From: Anaerobacillus alkalilacustris
Lineage (GTDB): Bacteria; Bacillota; Bacilli; Bacillales; Anaerobacillaceae
Length of the DNA stretch: 64,000 nucleotides
Assembly: GCF_001866005.1 (NCBI RefSeq)
Contig: NZ_MLQR01000050.1
Span: 186,001 to 250,000 of the forward strand
Direction of reading: 5' to 3'
Under the pieces are notes generated by a model. It saw only the letters and a program-made list of their open reading frames with translations. It was not told where the DNA came from and did not search any database. The position numbers were made by a program, and so were the translations under genes. Positions 25,267 to 34,921 of this stretch are shown in pieces. Within the stretch, counting starts at the first letter, position 1, and every line of letters begins with the position of its first letter.

Positions 25267-26124
25267 TTAAATTGAAACTTTATAGTCAAGATCATTTTCA
25301 ATAAGACTTACAGAAGGCCTACCGATATAGTAACCTTGGGCATAATCGACCTTTAACTTTTTTAATACTTGTAGCTCTTCAAACCTTTCGACCCCTTCTG
25401 CTATAACTTTAGAGTTTGCTTGAGAGGCATATTGAACAAATAGATTAACTAGCTCTTGTTGGGAATTATTTTTATCTATCTTTTGAATAAATGATCGATC
25501 CAATTTAATGAAATCCGGCTTTATACACATCATCGTTTTCAAACTATTATACCCTGCACCAACGTCATCGATAGCAATTTTAAAGCCTTGATAACGGTAA
25601 TTAGCTAATACTCTCTCAAATTGAGTATAATCATGTACTGCTTGCTTTTCCGTTATTTCAAAAACAATTTGCCTCGGATCAAGCCCGTATTTCTCTACGA
25701 AAAAAAGTGTTTCTCCGCTTCGGTAATTTGCAGCATTTAATACTTTAGGATGAACATTTAAAAAGATAAACTCTTTATTTGTATTTTTGTTTTTCCGACT
25801 TAGTTCAACGTATTTCTCAATTGAATGCTGACGTGTTAACTTCTCAAATTGAAATATTTGATCTGTATCCCCTAAAAACTGATAAAAATCTTCGGTCGAT
25901 GAAAAGTTTCTTGTTTTAATTGGACGATTTAATGCTTCATAACCTATTAATGAGCTGTTCACAACACCTACAATAGGTTGAAACAATGTATTAATATTTT
26001 TATATTTTAATACTTGTAATATTTCACCATACTTTAACTTTTTTAACTCCATATGCCTAGCTAAACTTCGATTAAATTTCCATCTTTGAAAGAAACTTTT
26101 ATTTTGGAGTACTTTTATTACCAT
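25267..26124 (-). CDS. EAL-domain protein
   Basis: A 285-residue cytoplasmic protein with one EAL domain and a short basic N-terminal region. The signature is intact (GYEALNRP, Glu63), as are FLNVHP, FEITEKQ, KLDRSFI and IAEGVER. The loop usually reading DDFGTGYSS is DDVGAGYNS. It may be an active c-di-GMP phosphodiesterase of the divergent YkuI/BlrP1-like sort or a receptor. The start at ATG 26124 follows TTGGGGA by six bases; an upstream ATG at 26145 is less well placed. It is 64 bases downstream of the membrane chemoreceptor gene in the same direction. Confidence 0.8.
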   Translation of the reverse strand: MVIKVLQNKSFFQRWKFNRSLARHMELKKLKYGEILQVLKYKNINTLFQPIVGVVNSSLIGYEALNRPIKTRNFSSTEDFYQFLGDTDQIFQFEKLTRQHSIEKYVELSRKNKNTNKEFIFLNVHPKVLNAANYRSGETLFFVEKYGLDPRQIVFEITEKQAVHDYTQFERVLANYRYQGFKIAIDDVGAGYNSLKTMMCIKPDFIKLDRSFIQKIDKNNSQQELVNLFVQYASQANSKVIAEGVERFEELQVLKKLKVDYAQGYYIGRPSVSLIENDLDYKVSI

Positions 26125-26188
26125 GTATAATCCCCAATCTTTCATATATTAACTTCACATGAACTTATTTCTTCAATTTCATATCTTA

Positions 26189-27928
26189 TTAATTTAGCTT
26201 AAATTGTTTTGTGAGGTTTAATAATGAATTAGATGTTTGTGTTAACTTTGATCCAATTTCATTGGTTTTTTCCATTTGCTGTATTTGCTCATCGCTTGTT
26301 GCAAACATTTCCTCAGCACTAGCCAAAGTTTCCTGGGAAACCGAAGCAAAGCTAATCGTTGTTGACTCAATACTCGGTAAGATCAATTGTAGCTCTTCAA
26401 GTTGTTCTTGAGTCCCTAATATTTTAGTACTAACCGAGTTAATTTCTTCCATAAGATTATCAAAAGAAGCTTTTGATTCATTTGCTGCTGATAAGTTCGC
26501 CTTTATTTTTGTCAAAACATGATCGAACTCGTTTGTAGCTACGATACTAACTTGTTCCATGGTCCCAATGGATTGAGTGATTTCTTCGGTTGCAATTGTT
26601 GATTGTTCTGCTAATTTACGTACTTCGTTAGCTACTACAGCAAAGCCTCTACCAGATTCGCCAGCTCTAGCAGCTTCAATAGTAGCATTAAGCGCAAGTA
26701 GTTTTGTTTGTTCTGCTATTCCATTGATTAACCCAACTAAATTAGCAATAGAGCTTGAATGATTTTTTACTTGTTGGATTGTTTTTGTCATATGATCAAA
26801 ATCTTTTTCAAAAGAATGAATGGTTTTAATTAATTGAGTAATATTTTTCTCTCCACATTGAGCAGATGTGTTCATACCAATTGAACTTTTATAAACTAAG
26901 TTAATGTTACCCATCATTTCTTCAACTTTTTGCTTTATATCTTTGAAACTATTTACACTACTTTCTGAATTCGCCGCTGTTTGGTCAGCCCCTTCTTTCA
27001 CAACACTAATAGCTTCAATCAGCTGACGACTATACTCTAGCGCTCCTTCAGAGGATCTCTTCAATTCACTACCAGTATTTTCTAACTCGACTGTCGTATC
27101 TGTAATTTCATTTAACATTTGTCGCATTTGCCCAACCATCGCATTATAACTCTTATTTAAAGAAATAATTTCAGGTAATGTTGTTTTAATGGAAATTGCA
27201 CTACTAAAATTTCCTTCTCGAACTTCCCTCATCGTATTTTGCAAAACGTTTAATGGGTTCGTTATTGATTGTACAAATAATAAAATAATAATAACCGAAA
27301 TAATTAGACTAACAATAATCACCATTATTGTAAATTTAGCAATCTCATTTATTGGGTCTATATAAGATTTTGATGGTACAACGATCAAATACATAGCATC
27401 AATTTCCTTTAATTCGTGCGTTGATATTGTATAATCTTCTCCTTCCATACTTGTATGGAATACTCTTGTTTCATTTTTTTGAATTGTTTCTAATAGAGAT
27501 GGATAAAGCAAGATATCTATGTCCTGATTTATTTGAAAAGGTGTAATTTCGTTATTATTTATGTAATAAAAGTAAGCTTCAATCCCATCCTCATTTAACT
27601 GTCCTTGTTGTGAACGGACATTTACTTCTAGTTGTTGCATAAAATAATCCATATCACTTACATACAAAAAATTTAAATTTGTTGCTATATAGGACATTAT
27701 TTCTGCTTCCCTTTGTAAGCGATTTTCAATCGTATGGATGACTGTTTCTTTTGCTTTTATATAGGATGTTATTCCAACGGCGTTAGTAGCTATAATTAAT
27801 AATGTAATAAACAGAAATAACAATCGATTTCGCAAACTTATCTTTGATAATACAGTATGAAAAGTATTCAAATAATTTTTTTTACTTTCTTTCTTTGAGT
27901 TTTTTTTACTAAAATAAATATATTTCAC
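26189..27928 (-). CDS. membrane methyl-accepting chemotaxis protein
   Basis: A 579-residue receptor: basic N-terminus, first membrane helix about 35-55 ([19 protein letters not shown]), extracellular Cache-like sensor of about 140 residues, second helix ([21 protein letters not shown]), HAMP linker ([20 protein letters not shown]), and a signalling domain with [20 protein letters not shown]. The ligand is unknown. The start is the GTG at 27928, nine bases after AGGGGG; an upstream in-frame start lacks an SD. Confidence 0.88.
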   Translation of the reverse strand: MKYIYFSKKNSKKESKKNYLNTFHTVLSKISLRNRLLFLFITLLIIATNAVGITSYIKAKETVIHTIENRLQREAEIMSYIATNLNFLYVSDMDYFMQQLEVNVRSQQGQLNEDGIEAYFYYINNNEITPFQINQDIDILLYPSLLETIQKNETRVFHTSMEGEDYTISTHELKEIDAMYLIVVPSKSYIDPINEIAKFTIMVIIVSLIISVIIILLFVQSITNPLNVLQNTMREVREGNFSSAISIKTTLPEIISLNKSYNAMVGQMRQMLNEITDTTVELENTGSELKRSSEGALEYSRQLIEAISVVKEGADQTAANSESSVNSFKDIKQKVEEMMGNINLVYKSSIGMNTSAQCGEKNITQLIKTIHSFEKDFDHMTKTIQQVKNHSSSIANLVGLINGIAEQTKLLALNATIEAARAGESGRGFAVVANEVRKLAEQSTIATEEITQSIGTMEQVSIVATNEFDHVLTKIKANLSAANESKASFDNLMEEINSVSTKILGTQEQLEELQLILPSIESTTISFASVSQETLASAEEMFATSDEQIQQMEKTNEIGSKLTQTSNSLLNLTKQFKLN

Positions 27929-28105
27929 GAAAAGCAACCCCCTAGTTTCTACACGATATGACAAATATACCAATAATTTGTTAAGGAAATATTAATCATA
28001 TGTAAAAGTTATTATTAAAAAATTATAAAAGTCTTTCTATGAGTTGAATATATGATATTGAAAAGCGAACTGGAGTAAGCTAATGAGTCAACAATAAATT
28101 AGAGC

Positions 28106-28137
28106 AACAGAAAAAGCCTATGACGAATAGGCTTTTC
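28106..28137 (-). terminator. terminator of the PhoP-like gene
   Basis: AAAAGCCTAT and its complement around a 5-base loop, followed on the minus strand by TTTTTC; 17 bases past the stop codon. Confidence 0.85.
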
Positions 28138-28153
28138 TCCATTAGCGGCGAAT

Positions 28154-28960
28154 CTAAAAACCTTTTAAGGGATATTCATCATCATGATAAGTACATGGAT
28201 GATTAAGGGATCTTGCGCTTTTCTTTATGTAAGGTAAATCTTGATGGTGCATCATATATCCAACGCCTCTAACTGTTTTTATATACGAGGGTTTACTACG
28301 ACATGGCTCAATTTTTTCCCTAATTCTGCTTATAAAAACATCAATAACACGTACATCTGCTAAAAATTCTTCCTCGTTTAGTACCGATAAAAGTTGTTCT
28401 CGTGATATAGCTGTTCCTTTGTTTTGAGATAAATATAAAATGATTTCGAACTCTTTTCTTGTAAAATCAACGATCTTATCATTTATCCTAATGGTATAAT
28501 TTGAGGGACAAATTGTAAGTTCTCCAATTATAATTATGTCATGGTTATTAGCACCATTAGAAAATTTCTCCTTGTTTTTTGGCCATGAAATACTTTGACG
28601 TCTCAAAATTGATTTAACTCGCGCCACCAATTCCTTAGATCTAACTGGTTTTCGAATATAATCATCTGCTCCTAGTTCTAATCCAAGTACTAAATCAAAT
28701 TCTTCGTCTTTCTCCGACATTAGAATCAAGGGTGTCCAATTATCTTTTTGCAGCCGTAACGTCCTACAAAAGTCAAATGCTTGGAATCTGATAAAGTCTA
28801 AATCAAGAAGGATTATAGTAGGTTCAAATCTATCTACTATTTCTAGAGCTTCTTCTATATCATTTGTATGAATTAGTCCAAAGCCTGCAGCGTTAAAATC
28901 CTCTCTGATTTTTGTTGTGATAATCGGGTCTGGATTTATCTTGAGTATTAGTTGGCTCAT
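28154..28960 (-). CDS. PhoP-like response regulator with degenerate receiver
   Basis: A 268-residue OmpR/PhoB-type regulator. The middle closely recalls B. subtilis PhoP (KDEEFDLVLGLELGADDY, FTRKEFEIILYLSQNKG, YIKTVRGVGYM). The winged helix is intact. In the receiver, phosphoacceptor Asp53 and Lys104 remain, but the acidic pair that binds Mg2+ (usually DD near residues 9-10) is Asn9-Pro10, and the loop after Asp53 lacks the normal P and DG. A 30-residue tail rich in His and Asp follows the DNA-binding domain. No histidine kinase is adjacent. It lies directly after phoU, behind a terminator, so a role in phosphate control without normal phosphorylation is a reasonable inference. SD GGAGG is five bases before ATG. 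Confidence 0.8.
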   Translation of the reverse strand: MSQLILKINPDPIITTKIREDFNAAGFGLIHTNDIEEALEIVDRFEPTIILLDLDFIRFQAFDFCRTLRLQKDNWTPLILMSEKDEEFDLVLGLELGADDYIRKPVRSKELVARVKSILRRQSISWPKNKEKFSNGANNHDIIIIGELTICPSNYTIRINDKIVDFTRKEFEIILYLSQNKGTAISREQLLSVLNEEEFLADVRVIDVFISRIREKIEPCRSKPSYIKTVRGVGYMMHHQDLPYIKKSARSLNHPCTYHDDEYPLKGF

Positions 28961-28985
28961 CCTTACCTCCAGAAACTAACTTTAA

Positions 28986-29014
28986 CAAAAAGAGTAGGTA
29001 TAATCCCACTCTCT
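28986..29014 (-). terminator. terminator of the pst-phoU operon
   Basis: On the minus strand AGAGTGGG and CCTACTCT pair with one mismatch and are followed by TTTTTG, just after phoU. The PhoP-like gene downstream would be reached by read-through or its own promoter. Confidence 0.65.
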
Positions 29015-29028
29015 TTGTCAGCTTATCA

Positions 29029-29685
29029 TTAGTTTAAGTCAAAATATTGGCCATTTACTTCGTAAATGATTAACTCAGCAATATTTGTCGCATAGTCAGC
29101 TATTCTTTCAATATAGCGTGAAATAAAAGCTAACTGAGTTACTTGTTCAATTTCTAATTGATCTGAGATCACAATATTAAAAAGTTGTTTCACAAACTTG
29201 GCATACATATCATCAACTTGATCATCAAGGTGAGCTATTTGTTGCGCTTCTAAAACATTTCCTGATTCATAGGCTCTTAATGCATTTGTTACCATTCCAC
29301 TAGCAATGATAGCCATTTCTACTAATATTGTTGTATCAATTTCCATTTCTGTTTTAGGAATTCTTTCTGCGGCTTTACAAATATCAACCGCTAAATCACC
29401 TACACGCTCTAGGTCACTAGATATCTTAAAGGCAACGATAATTTTTCTAAGATCTGAGGCAACAGGTTGCTGTCTAGCTATTAGTAACGTTGCTTTTTCA
29501 TTAACAACTAATTCTTGCTGATTGATTTTCAGATCGTTTACTTTAATAATTTTAAATTTTTCAATATCATTATTAACAAAAGCATCCATTGCATTATGAA
29601 AGGCTTGATCTACTTGTTGGCCTAGTAGGACAATACTTTCTTTTAAGCTACCTAATCCTATGTGAAACGTTTCTCTTGTGTGCAT
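29029..29685 (-). CDS. phoU: PhoU phosphate-signalling protein
   Basis: A 218-residue all-helical protein made of two PhoU three-helix repeats. Typical stretches are RQQPVASDLRKIIVAFKISSDLERVGDLAVDI in the first repeat and ISRYIERIADYATNIAE in the second, which contain the E/DxxxD metal-binding clusters. PhoU damps Pst transport and signals phosphate state. Last gene of pstSCAB-phoU, 14 bases after pstB. Confidence 0.95.
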   Translation of the reverse strand: MHTRETFHIGLGSLKESIVLLGQQVDQAFHNAMDAFVNNDIEKFKIIKVNDLKINQQELVVNEKATLLIARQQPVASDLRKIIVAFKISSDLERVGDLAVDICKAAERIPKTEMEIDTTILVEMAIIASGMVTNALRAYESGNVLEAQQIAHLDDQVDDMYAKFVKQLFNIVISDQLEIEQVTQLAFISRYIERIADYATNIAELIIYEVNGQYFDLN

Positions 29686-29699
29686 GAACTTTTCGCCCC

Positions 29700-30542
29700 T
29701 TAGCCAAATCTTCCGGTAATATAATCTTCTGTTCGTTTGTCTGATGGATTGGAGAAAATGACATTTGTATCATCATATTCAACTACTTCACCATTTAAGA
29801 AAAAAGCCGTTTTATCTGAAATTCGAGCTGCTTGCTGCATATTATGAGTAACAATTACGATACTATAGTCTTTCTTAAGTTCTTGTACGAGTTCTTCAAC
29901 TTTTAAAGTCGAAATGGGATCTAATGCAGATGTTGGTTCATCCATTAATATGACATCTGGTTCGATTGCTAAACATCGCGCAATACATAAACGTTGTTGT
30001 TGTCCACCCGATAATCCATATGCATTCTCCTGAAGTCTGTCTTTCACTTCATCCCAAATAGCTGCTCCTCGTAAACTTTTTTCAACGATTTCCTTTAATA
30101 ATTTTTTATCTCTTATACCATGAATTTTAGGTCCGTACGCTACATTTTCAAAAATTGATTTCGGAAATGGATTTGGTTTTTGAAACACCATTCCGACGCG
30201 AGTACGAAGTTCTTCTACTCTGTATGACTTTTCAAAAATATTTCGCTCTCGGTATAAAATTTCACCTGTAATGCGAACAGTCGGAACTAGCTCTACCATT
30301 CTATTTAATGTTTTAATATACGTTGATTTTCCGCAACCAGAAGGTCCTATAATAGCTGTAACTTCATTTTCATAAATTGGAAGATCAATATTTTTCAAGG
30401 CATGATCTTTTCCGTACCAAAGGTTTAGACTTTTCGTGTTATAGACAATTTTTTTCTTATCTGCGAGAACTGCATTTGATGCTATATTACGATCCGCTTC
30501 ATTTACTTCCTTAACCATATCCTTTACAGTTAAAGTTGCCAT
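29700..30542 (-). CDS. pstB: phosphate ABC transporter ATPase PstB
   Basis: A 280-residue ATPase with Walker [10 protein letters not shown], a Q-loop in [17 protein letters not shown] (the NPFP segment is typical of PstB), signature [16 protein letters not shown], and Walker [15 protein letters not shown]. It has about 30 extra N-terminal residues compared with the shortest homologues. It energises phosphate import with PstA and PstC. Confidence 0.97.
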   Translation of the reverse strand: MATLTVKDMVKEVNEADRNIASNAVLADKKKIVYNTKSLNLWYGKDHALKNIDLPIYENEVTAIIGPSGCGKSTYIKTLNRMVELVPTVRITGEILYRERNIFEKSYRVEELRTRVGMVFQKPNPFPKSIFENVAYGPKIHGIRDKKLLKEIVEKSLRGAAIWDEVKDRLQENAYGLSGGQQQRLCIARCLAIEPDVILMDEPTSALDPISTLKVEELVQELKKDYSIVIVTHNMQQAARISDKTAFFLNGEVVEYDDTNVIFSNPSDKRTEDYITGRFG

Positions 30543-30566
30543 CTAACATTCCCCCATATATTAAAT

Positions 30567-31451
30567 TTAAAATCTGTTTTGAAATTTGTTTCTAATGACA
30601 ATGGCAATTGAATTCATAACAAACAACACAATTAATAATACAAGAATAGTTGCAGCAGCGAGATTTGCATATTCATCAACTAAAACAGAGTCTATTGTCC
30701 AATAATAAATTTGCATTGGCATTACTGTAAATCGATCAAATATCCCACTAGGAATAGGTATTAATAATGCTGGAATACCTATAACGACAAGTGGTGCAGT
30801 TTCTCCAATTGCTCTCGATAACGCTAAAATAACACCTGTTAAAATTCCTGGTATAGCCGCGGGAAGTATGACATTTTTGATTGTTTGCCATTTTGTAGCA
30901 CCCATTCCGTAAGAAGCTTCTCTCAAAAATTGTGGGACAGAGCGTATGGCTTCTTGACTAGCGACCACTACAATTGGTAAAACGAGTAGAGACATCGTTA
31001 GCCCACCTGCTAATACGATTGAACCGAGACCAAATAGGCGTACGAAAACTGTTAATCCTAATAAACCAAAAACAATAGATGGAACTCCAGCCAAATTAGT
31101 TATATTTGTTTGAATAAACGAATGTAACTTCCCTTTCTTCGCATATTCTTCTAAATAAATGGCTGTTCCTACCCCGAGAAACATTGTTACTGGTCCAACA
31201 ATCACCATTAACCATAATGTCCCTACAATAGCACCTTGAATTCCTGCTCGTTCAGGTCTTGTCGATAATTTATTCATTAAAAACTCAAGGTTAAGCCAAC
31301 CGATACTATCTACATATACTCGAGAAAGTAAGATGACAAGGATAACTAACCCAAATAATGTAGATAGTAAAAACAAATTTTTTACAAGCTGATTTATAAA
31401 AAGTCTCGTATTCATTCTCTTTTGAACGATATTGAGATCAATATATTTCAT
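30567..31451 (-). CDS. pstA: phosphate ABC transporter permease PstA
   Basis: A 294-residue permease with six membrane helices and the ABC-permease EAA loop (EASYGMGATKWQTIKNVILP). VPSIVFGLLGL is characteristic of the Pst permeases. Separated from pstC by two bases and preceded by GGAGG. Confidence 0.96.
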   Translation of the reverse strand: MKYIDLNIVQKRMNTRLFINQLVKNLFLLSTLFGLVILVILLSRVYVDSIGWLNLEFLMNKLSTRPERAGIQGAIVGTLWLMVIVGPVTMFLGVGTAIYLEEYAKKGKLHSFIQTNITNLAGVPSIVFGLLGLTVFVRLFGLGSIVLAGGLTMSLLVLPIVVVASQEAIRSVPQFLREASYGMGATKWQTIKNVILPAAIPGILTGVILALSRAIGETAPLVVIGIPALLIPIPSGIFDRFTVMPMQIYYWTIDSVLVDEYANLAAATILVLLIVLFVMNSIAIVIRNKFQNRF

Positions 31452-31453
31452 GT

Positions 31454-32389
31454 TTAGTAAACCTCCCTATATTTTCGGGAAATATATCTTGCTAGTAAAT
31501 TCATTAATAATGTAAAAACAAATAATGTCATTGCTACAGCGTATAAACTATAATAAGCAGTTGTCCCGGCTGCAGCATCTCCACTTGTTACTTCAACAAT
31601 ATAAGCCGTCATTGTTTGCATAGATTGAGTAATATCAAATGTAAAGTTTTTTGAACTACCACTTGCGATGGTTACAATCATTGTTTCTCCTATCGCTCTT
31701 GAAATACCTAGTACAAAAGAGGCGATAATCCCAGAAATTGCAGCAGGAATAACAACACGCATTGTGACTTCAAATTTTGTTGCACCTAAAGCCATAGCCC
31801 CTTCTCTCATCGAATTAGGAACTGAATTCATGGCATCTTCAGAAAGTGATGCTACTAATGGAATAATCATAATTCCCATCACAATACCTGGACTTAATGC
31901 ATTCGTCGCTTGTAGAGCTGGTATAAATTCTCTTAATATTGGTGTTACGAATGTAAAAGCAAAGAATCCATAAACTATTGTTGGTATTCCAGCTAGAACT
32001 TCAATGATTGGTTTTAATATTTTTCTTGTATTTTCCGTTGCGTACTCACTTAAAAAAACGGCTGTTGTTAAACCTATTGGAATAGCAACAAACATGGCAA
32101 TAACAGATGTCAGTAACGTCCCCATCACTAATGGTAAGATACTGAATTTAGGCTCAACAGGACTTAATGGTCTTAATTCTGTACTGGTGAAAAATTGTAT
32201 AAAAGATACTTCTTTAAAAAATAATACTGTTTCAAAAACTAATGTCATTACAATTCCTACAGTAGTTAAGATAGAAATAAGTGCTGTAAGAAAAAGAACA
32301 ACGGGAACGATTTTTTCGATGATGCTTGTAGCACTAGTTGACTGTTTCTTCTTATAGATTAGATCTTTGACGCTCTCTATCTTCGCCAT
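31454..32389 (-). CDS. pstC: phosphate ABC transporter permease PstC
   Basis: A 311-residue permease paralogous to PstA, with AGIPTIVYGFFAFTFV and the EAA loop REGAMALGATKFEVTMRVVIP. Six membrane helices and a cytoplasmic N-terminus of about 25 residues. SD AAGGGG upstream of ATG. Confidence 0.96.
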   Translation of the reverse strand: MAKIESVKDLIYKKKQSTSATSIIEKIVPVVLFLTALISILTTVGIVMTLVFETVLFFKEVSFIQFFTSTELRPLSPVEPKFSILPLVMGTLLTSVIAMFVAIPIGLTTAVFLSEYATENTRKILKPIIEVLAGIPTIVYGFFAFTFVTPILREFIPALQATNALSPGIVMGIMIIPLVASLSEDAMNSVPNSMREGAMALGATKFEVTMRVVIPAAISGIIASFVLGISRAIGETMIVTIASGSSKNFTFDITQSMQTMTAYIVEVTSGDAAAGTTAYYSLYAVAMTLFVFTLLMNLLARYISRKYREVY

Positions 32390-32453
32390 GATGAACTGCC
32401 CCTTCCCTTACTCATTCTCTTTAAGTTAAAACTATAATACATGAAAATAGTAT

Positions 32454-32487
32454 GAAGACGAGGTGTACTTGCGTACAGCCCATCTTC
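32454..32487 (-). promoter_or_regulatory. hairpin in the pstS-pstC gap
   Basis: GAAGA...GTAC ttgc GTAC...TCTTC forms an interrupted hairpin 18 bases after pstS. Such a structure could protect or partly terminate the pstS message, giving more binding protein than permease. No strong T-tract. Confidence 0.5.
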
Positions 32488-32504
32488 AAACTATGATCAG
32501 GCAT

Positions 32505-33512
32505 TTACTTGATTGATTTTACAAACTCTAAACTTTCCTGTAATTCCGCTTTAGGAAGAGGTGCAAATCCAGTCTCCCCTGCAAATTTACCAGCACCTTC
32601 TCCAAATACGTACTCAGCGAAGGCTTTAACTTGTGCCTTTTCCTTAGCTGAGTCAATACTTAAGTTTGTAAATACTGGACGAGTAAATGGACCATACTCA
32701 CCGTCTTCTGCTATTGTGTCTAATGAAGGACCTACAGGACCATTTCCAAAATCTACTTTAACAGCCGTAATTTTATCTGAGTTATTTGCATAGTAACCAT
32801 ATCCGAAAAATGCAATTCCATTTTTGTCTTCAGAAACTAAATTTACTAATGTAGAATATTCTTGTTGTAAGTTAATTCCATTTACTAAATCTTGCTTTTG
32901 AAGTAGTACTTCAACGAAAAATTCATACGTTCCATGGTTCTCGTTTGGACCATAAAAGTTAATTTTTTCAGCTGGCCATTCCGGTCGAATATCTGACCAT
33001 AAAACTTCATCATTATCTTTAATCGCTCCAGTTACGAACATTGTTGTAATTTCTTCTTCAGTCATCTCAGTTGCCCAATCGTTTTGAGGGTTAATAACTA
33101 ATGTCATACCATCAAGAGCAATTTTAAATTCTTTTGAATCAATATTATTTGCTTCTAGTTCTGCTATTTCTTCTTCTTTAATTTCACGCGAAGCATTCGA
33201 AAAGTCTGTTTCTCCAACTACATATTTTTTCATTCCAGCACTTGTTCCTGCACGACTAACCTCTACACTTACGTTTGGTTCAACTTCTACCATATACTCT
33301 TCAGCTATACGAGCCATTAAAGGATAAACTGTACCAGAACCATCGATAACAACTGATCCAGAGAGTTTTTCTTCTTGAATTTCTTGCTCTGTTTCTATTT
33401 GATTAGTAGACTCCTCGTTTTTCTCACTTGCTGTGTCGTTGTTGCCACATGCTACAACCATTGCCATTAATGTTACCAAAGCTAGTAATAAAAAAATCTT
33501 TTTGAAATTCAC
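32505..33512 (-). CDS. pstS: phosphate-binding lipoprotein PstS
   Basis: A 335-residue binding protein. Signal peptide with lipobox VVAC, an acidic spacer, then a periplasmic-binding fold with the phosphate-contact stretches DGSGTVYPL, SRAGTSAGMKKY and SNASREIKEEE. It is anchored outside the membrane and delivers phosphate to PstCA. The start is GTG at 33512 behind AGGGAGG. First gene of the operon, behind a PHO box. Confidence 0.96.
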   Translation of the reverse strand: MNFKKIFLLLALVTLMAMVVACGNNDTASEKNEESTNQIETEQEIQEEKLSGSVVIDGSGTVYPLMARIAEEYMVEVEPNVSVEVSRAGTSAGMKKYVVGETDFSNASREIKEEEIAELEANNIDSKEFKIALDGMTLVINPQNDWATEMTEEEITTMFVTGAIKDNDEVLWSDIRPEWPAEKINFYGPNENHGTYEFFVEVLLQKQDLVNGINLQQEYSTLVNLVSEDKNGIAFFGYGYYANNSDKITAVKVDFGNGPVGPSLDTIAEDGEYGPFTRPVFTNLSIDSAKEKAQVKAFAEYVFGEGAGKFAGETGFAPLPKAELQESLEFVKSIK

Positions 33513-33585
33513 TACTAATTTCCTCCCTATGTTTAACCTTCAGAATTTGTTTGATAGAGTTTGTTTTTTCTCTATCACAATTGCT

Positions 33586-33660
33586 AGTATAGTAGCGGAA
33601 TGTTAAGGGGGAATAAATTAGATGTAAATGATTTGTAATGGAATGTAAATGAATTGTAAA
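33586..33660 (-). promoter_or_regulatory. PHO box and -10 of the pst operon
   Basis: Four direct repeats close to the PhoP consensus (TTTACA or TTACAA on the minus strand) lie at 33623-33628, 33634-33639, 33644-33649 and 33655-33660, i.e. at a 10-11 base period. TATACT follows at 33586-33591. This is the arrangement known for phosphate-starvation promoters of Bacillus. A 7-bp hairpin (GATAGAG/CTCTATC, 33552-33575) lies in the leader. Confidence 0.8.
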
Positions 33661-33664
33661 TGAA

Positions 33665-33691
33665 TTAAAAAAACCTCATTTTCATGAGGTT
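33665..33691 (-). terminator. terminator of the MBL hydrolase gene
   Basis: AACCTCAT, a 4-base loop and ATGAGGTT followed on the minus strand by seven T, six bases past the stop codon. Confidence 0.88.
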
Positions 33692-33696
33692 ACTTG

Positions 33697-34431
33697 CTAA
33701 ATCTGTATAGTTAGTCCTTTTTTAGCCAACATTACTTCGCCTTGATAAACGTCTTTCGCTTCTTCTACTAGTTTTCGTTGGTCACCAAAATGCGGTAAAT
33801 GTGTAAGTATGAGTTTTTTCACACTTGAATTCCTAGCAATAGTAGCCGCATCAAGACTGTTCATATGACCATACGGCTTTCCGTCTTGGTTCGCATAAAA
33901 ACTAGTTTCACAAATGAATAGATCGGTATCTTTAGCAAACTCGATAAACGCTTCTTTATAACTACTATCTGCTGAATACACAATTGACTTACCTGCAACT
34001 TCAAAACGCATCGCAAAACATTTTGCTTTATGATTAGTTTCTAAATAGGTTATTCGAAAAGGACCAATCTTAGATTCTGCTTTTTCATTATAAATGAATG
34101 ATAGTACATGGGGTGGCTTTGCTAACTTTTGAAACTCTTTTTGATCATAAGCGTGTGCATAAAATGAAAGTGGTTGATTTGTCCTATTTAACTGCTGATC
34201 AACTAGACGACTATACTGAAGTGAGCCAATATCGGCTATATGATCATGGTGATAATGAGAAATAATTACTGCATCTAGATCAGCCAATGAACAGTAGTGT
34301 TGTAGTTGAGACAGAGCACCGCTACCACAATCGACAAGTAATCTAAATCCATCATGCTCTAATAAATAACAAGAAGTAGCCTCTCCTACTTCTGGAAATG
34401 CCCCCCAGTGTCCTACAATGGTTAATTTCAT
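33697..34431 (-). CDS. MBL-fold metal hydrolase, YhfI/RNase Z-like
   Basis: A 244-residue metallo-beta-lactamase-fold protein. Metal ligands: HYHHDH (HxHxDH), His in TNHKAKCFA, Asp in YSADSSYKE, and His in LILTHLPHF. The arrangement follows the RNase Z/ElaC-like branch to which B. subtilis YhfI belongs, but it lacks the long exosite arm of tRNA 3' RNase, so a phosphodiesterase of unknown substrate is the safer call. Own terminator; upstream gap of 140 bases. Confidence 0.82.
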   Translation of the reverse strand: MKLTIVGHWGAFPEVGEATSCYLLEHDGFRLLVDCGSGALSQLQHYCSLADLDAVIISHYHHDHIADIGSLQYSRLVDQQLNRTNQPLSFYAHAYDQKEFQKLAKPPHVLSFIYNEKAESKIGPFRITYLETNHKAKCFAMRFEVAGKSIVYSADSSYKEAFIEFAKDTDLFICETSFYANQDGKPYGHMNSLDAATIARNSSVKKLILTHLPHFGDQRKLVEEAKDVYQGEVMLAKKGLTIQI

Positions 34432-34513
34432 TTTATCCCCCTTTGTTTATACATAACGTAAACTATATGTAGATAACCTATTTTATAGATTCATTTAACA
34501 TTCTAACAAATGG

Positions 34514-34548
34514 ATGAAAGTCCTAGCCAATTTAGCTAGGACTTTCAT
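34514..34548 (-). terminator. hairpin after the small gene
   Basis: ATGAAAGTCCTAGC and its exact complement (14 bp) around a 7-base loop, 24 bases past the stop of the small gene. The T-tract is weak, but the stem is strong. Confidence 0.65.
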
Positions 34549-34571
34549 TCAAAATTTACTGTATACCATTT

Positions 34572-34781
34572 CTACTCAAGATCATTCCACGTTTTTCCAT
34601 CTGTACTATTTCTCGTTACATTATTATCTTTATTTCTTTGACGAAAAACCTGTTTTTGAAAATCTCCAGGGATCACCCCGAACTCAGTATCTGTAACATC
34701 TTGGATGATCGCTGGATTATCCGTTTCCTTCATAATCGATCTTAACTGTTTCTTGAGTAAGTTTTTGTAATTCTTCATCAT
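34572..34781 (-). CDS. small basic protein, unknown
   Basis: A 69-residue protein, helical and basic at the start (MKNYKNLLKKQLRSIMKE), polar later (DFQKQVFRQRNKDNNVTRN). The ATG at 34781 follows AGGAGG by ten bases; an upstream TTG is too near the SD. Divergent from opuAA and followed by a hairpin. I do not recognise it. Confidence 0.6.
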   Translation of the reverse strand: MMKNYKNLLKKQLRSIMKETDNPAIIQDVTDTEFGVIPGDFQKQVFRQRNKDNNVTRNSTDGKTWNDLE

Positions 34782-34921
34782 AAACAATTTGCCTCCTCAA
34801 TTCTTTATTTATATAGTCAATTTTTTTCATAAATCTTATTCACTTTTGCAAAAAAAGAATATTCATGGAGAAGTAGCTAACGATAATCATGAGACAAGCT
34901 AGCTTAAAGGAGAAATTGAAT

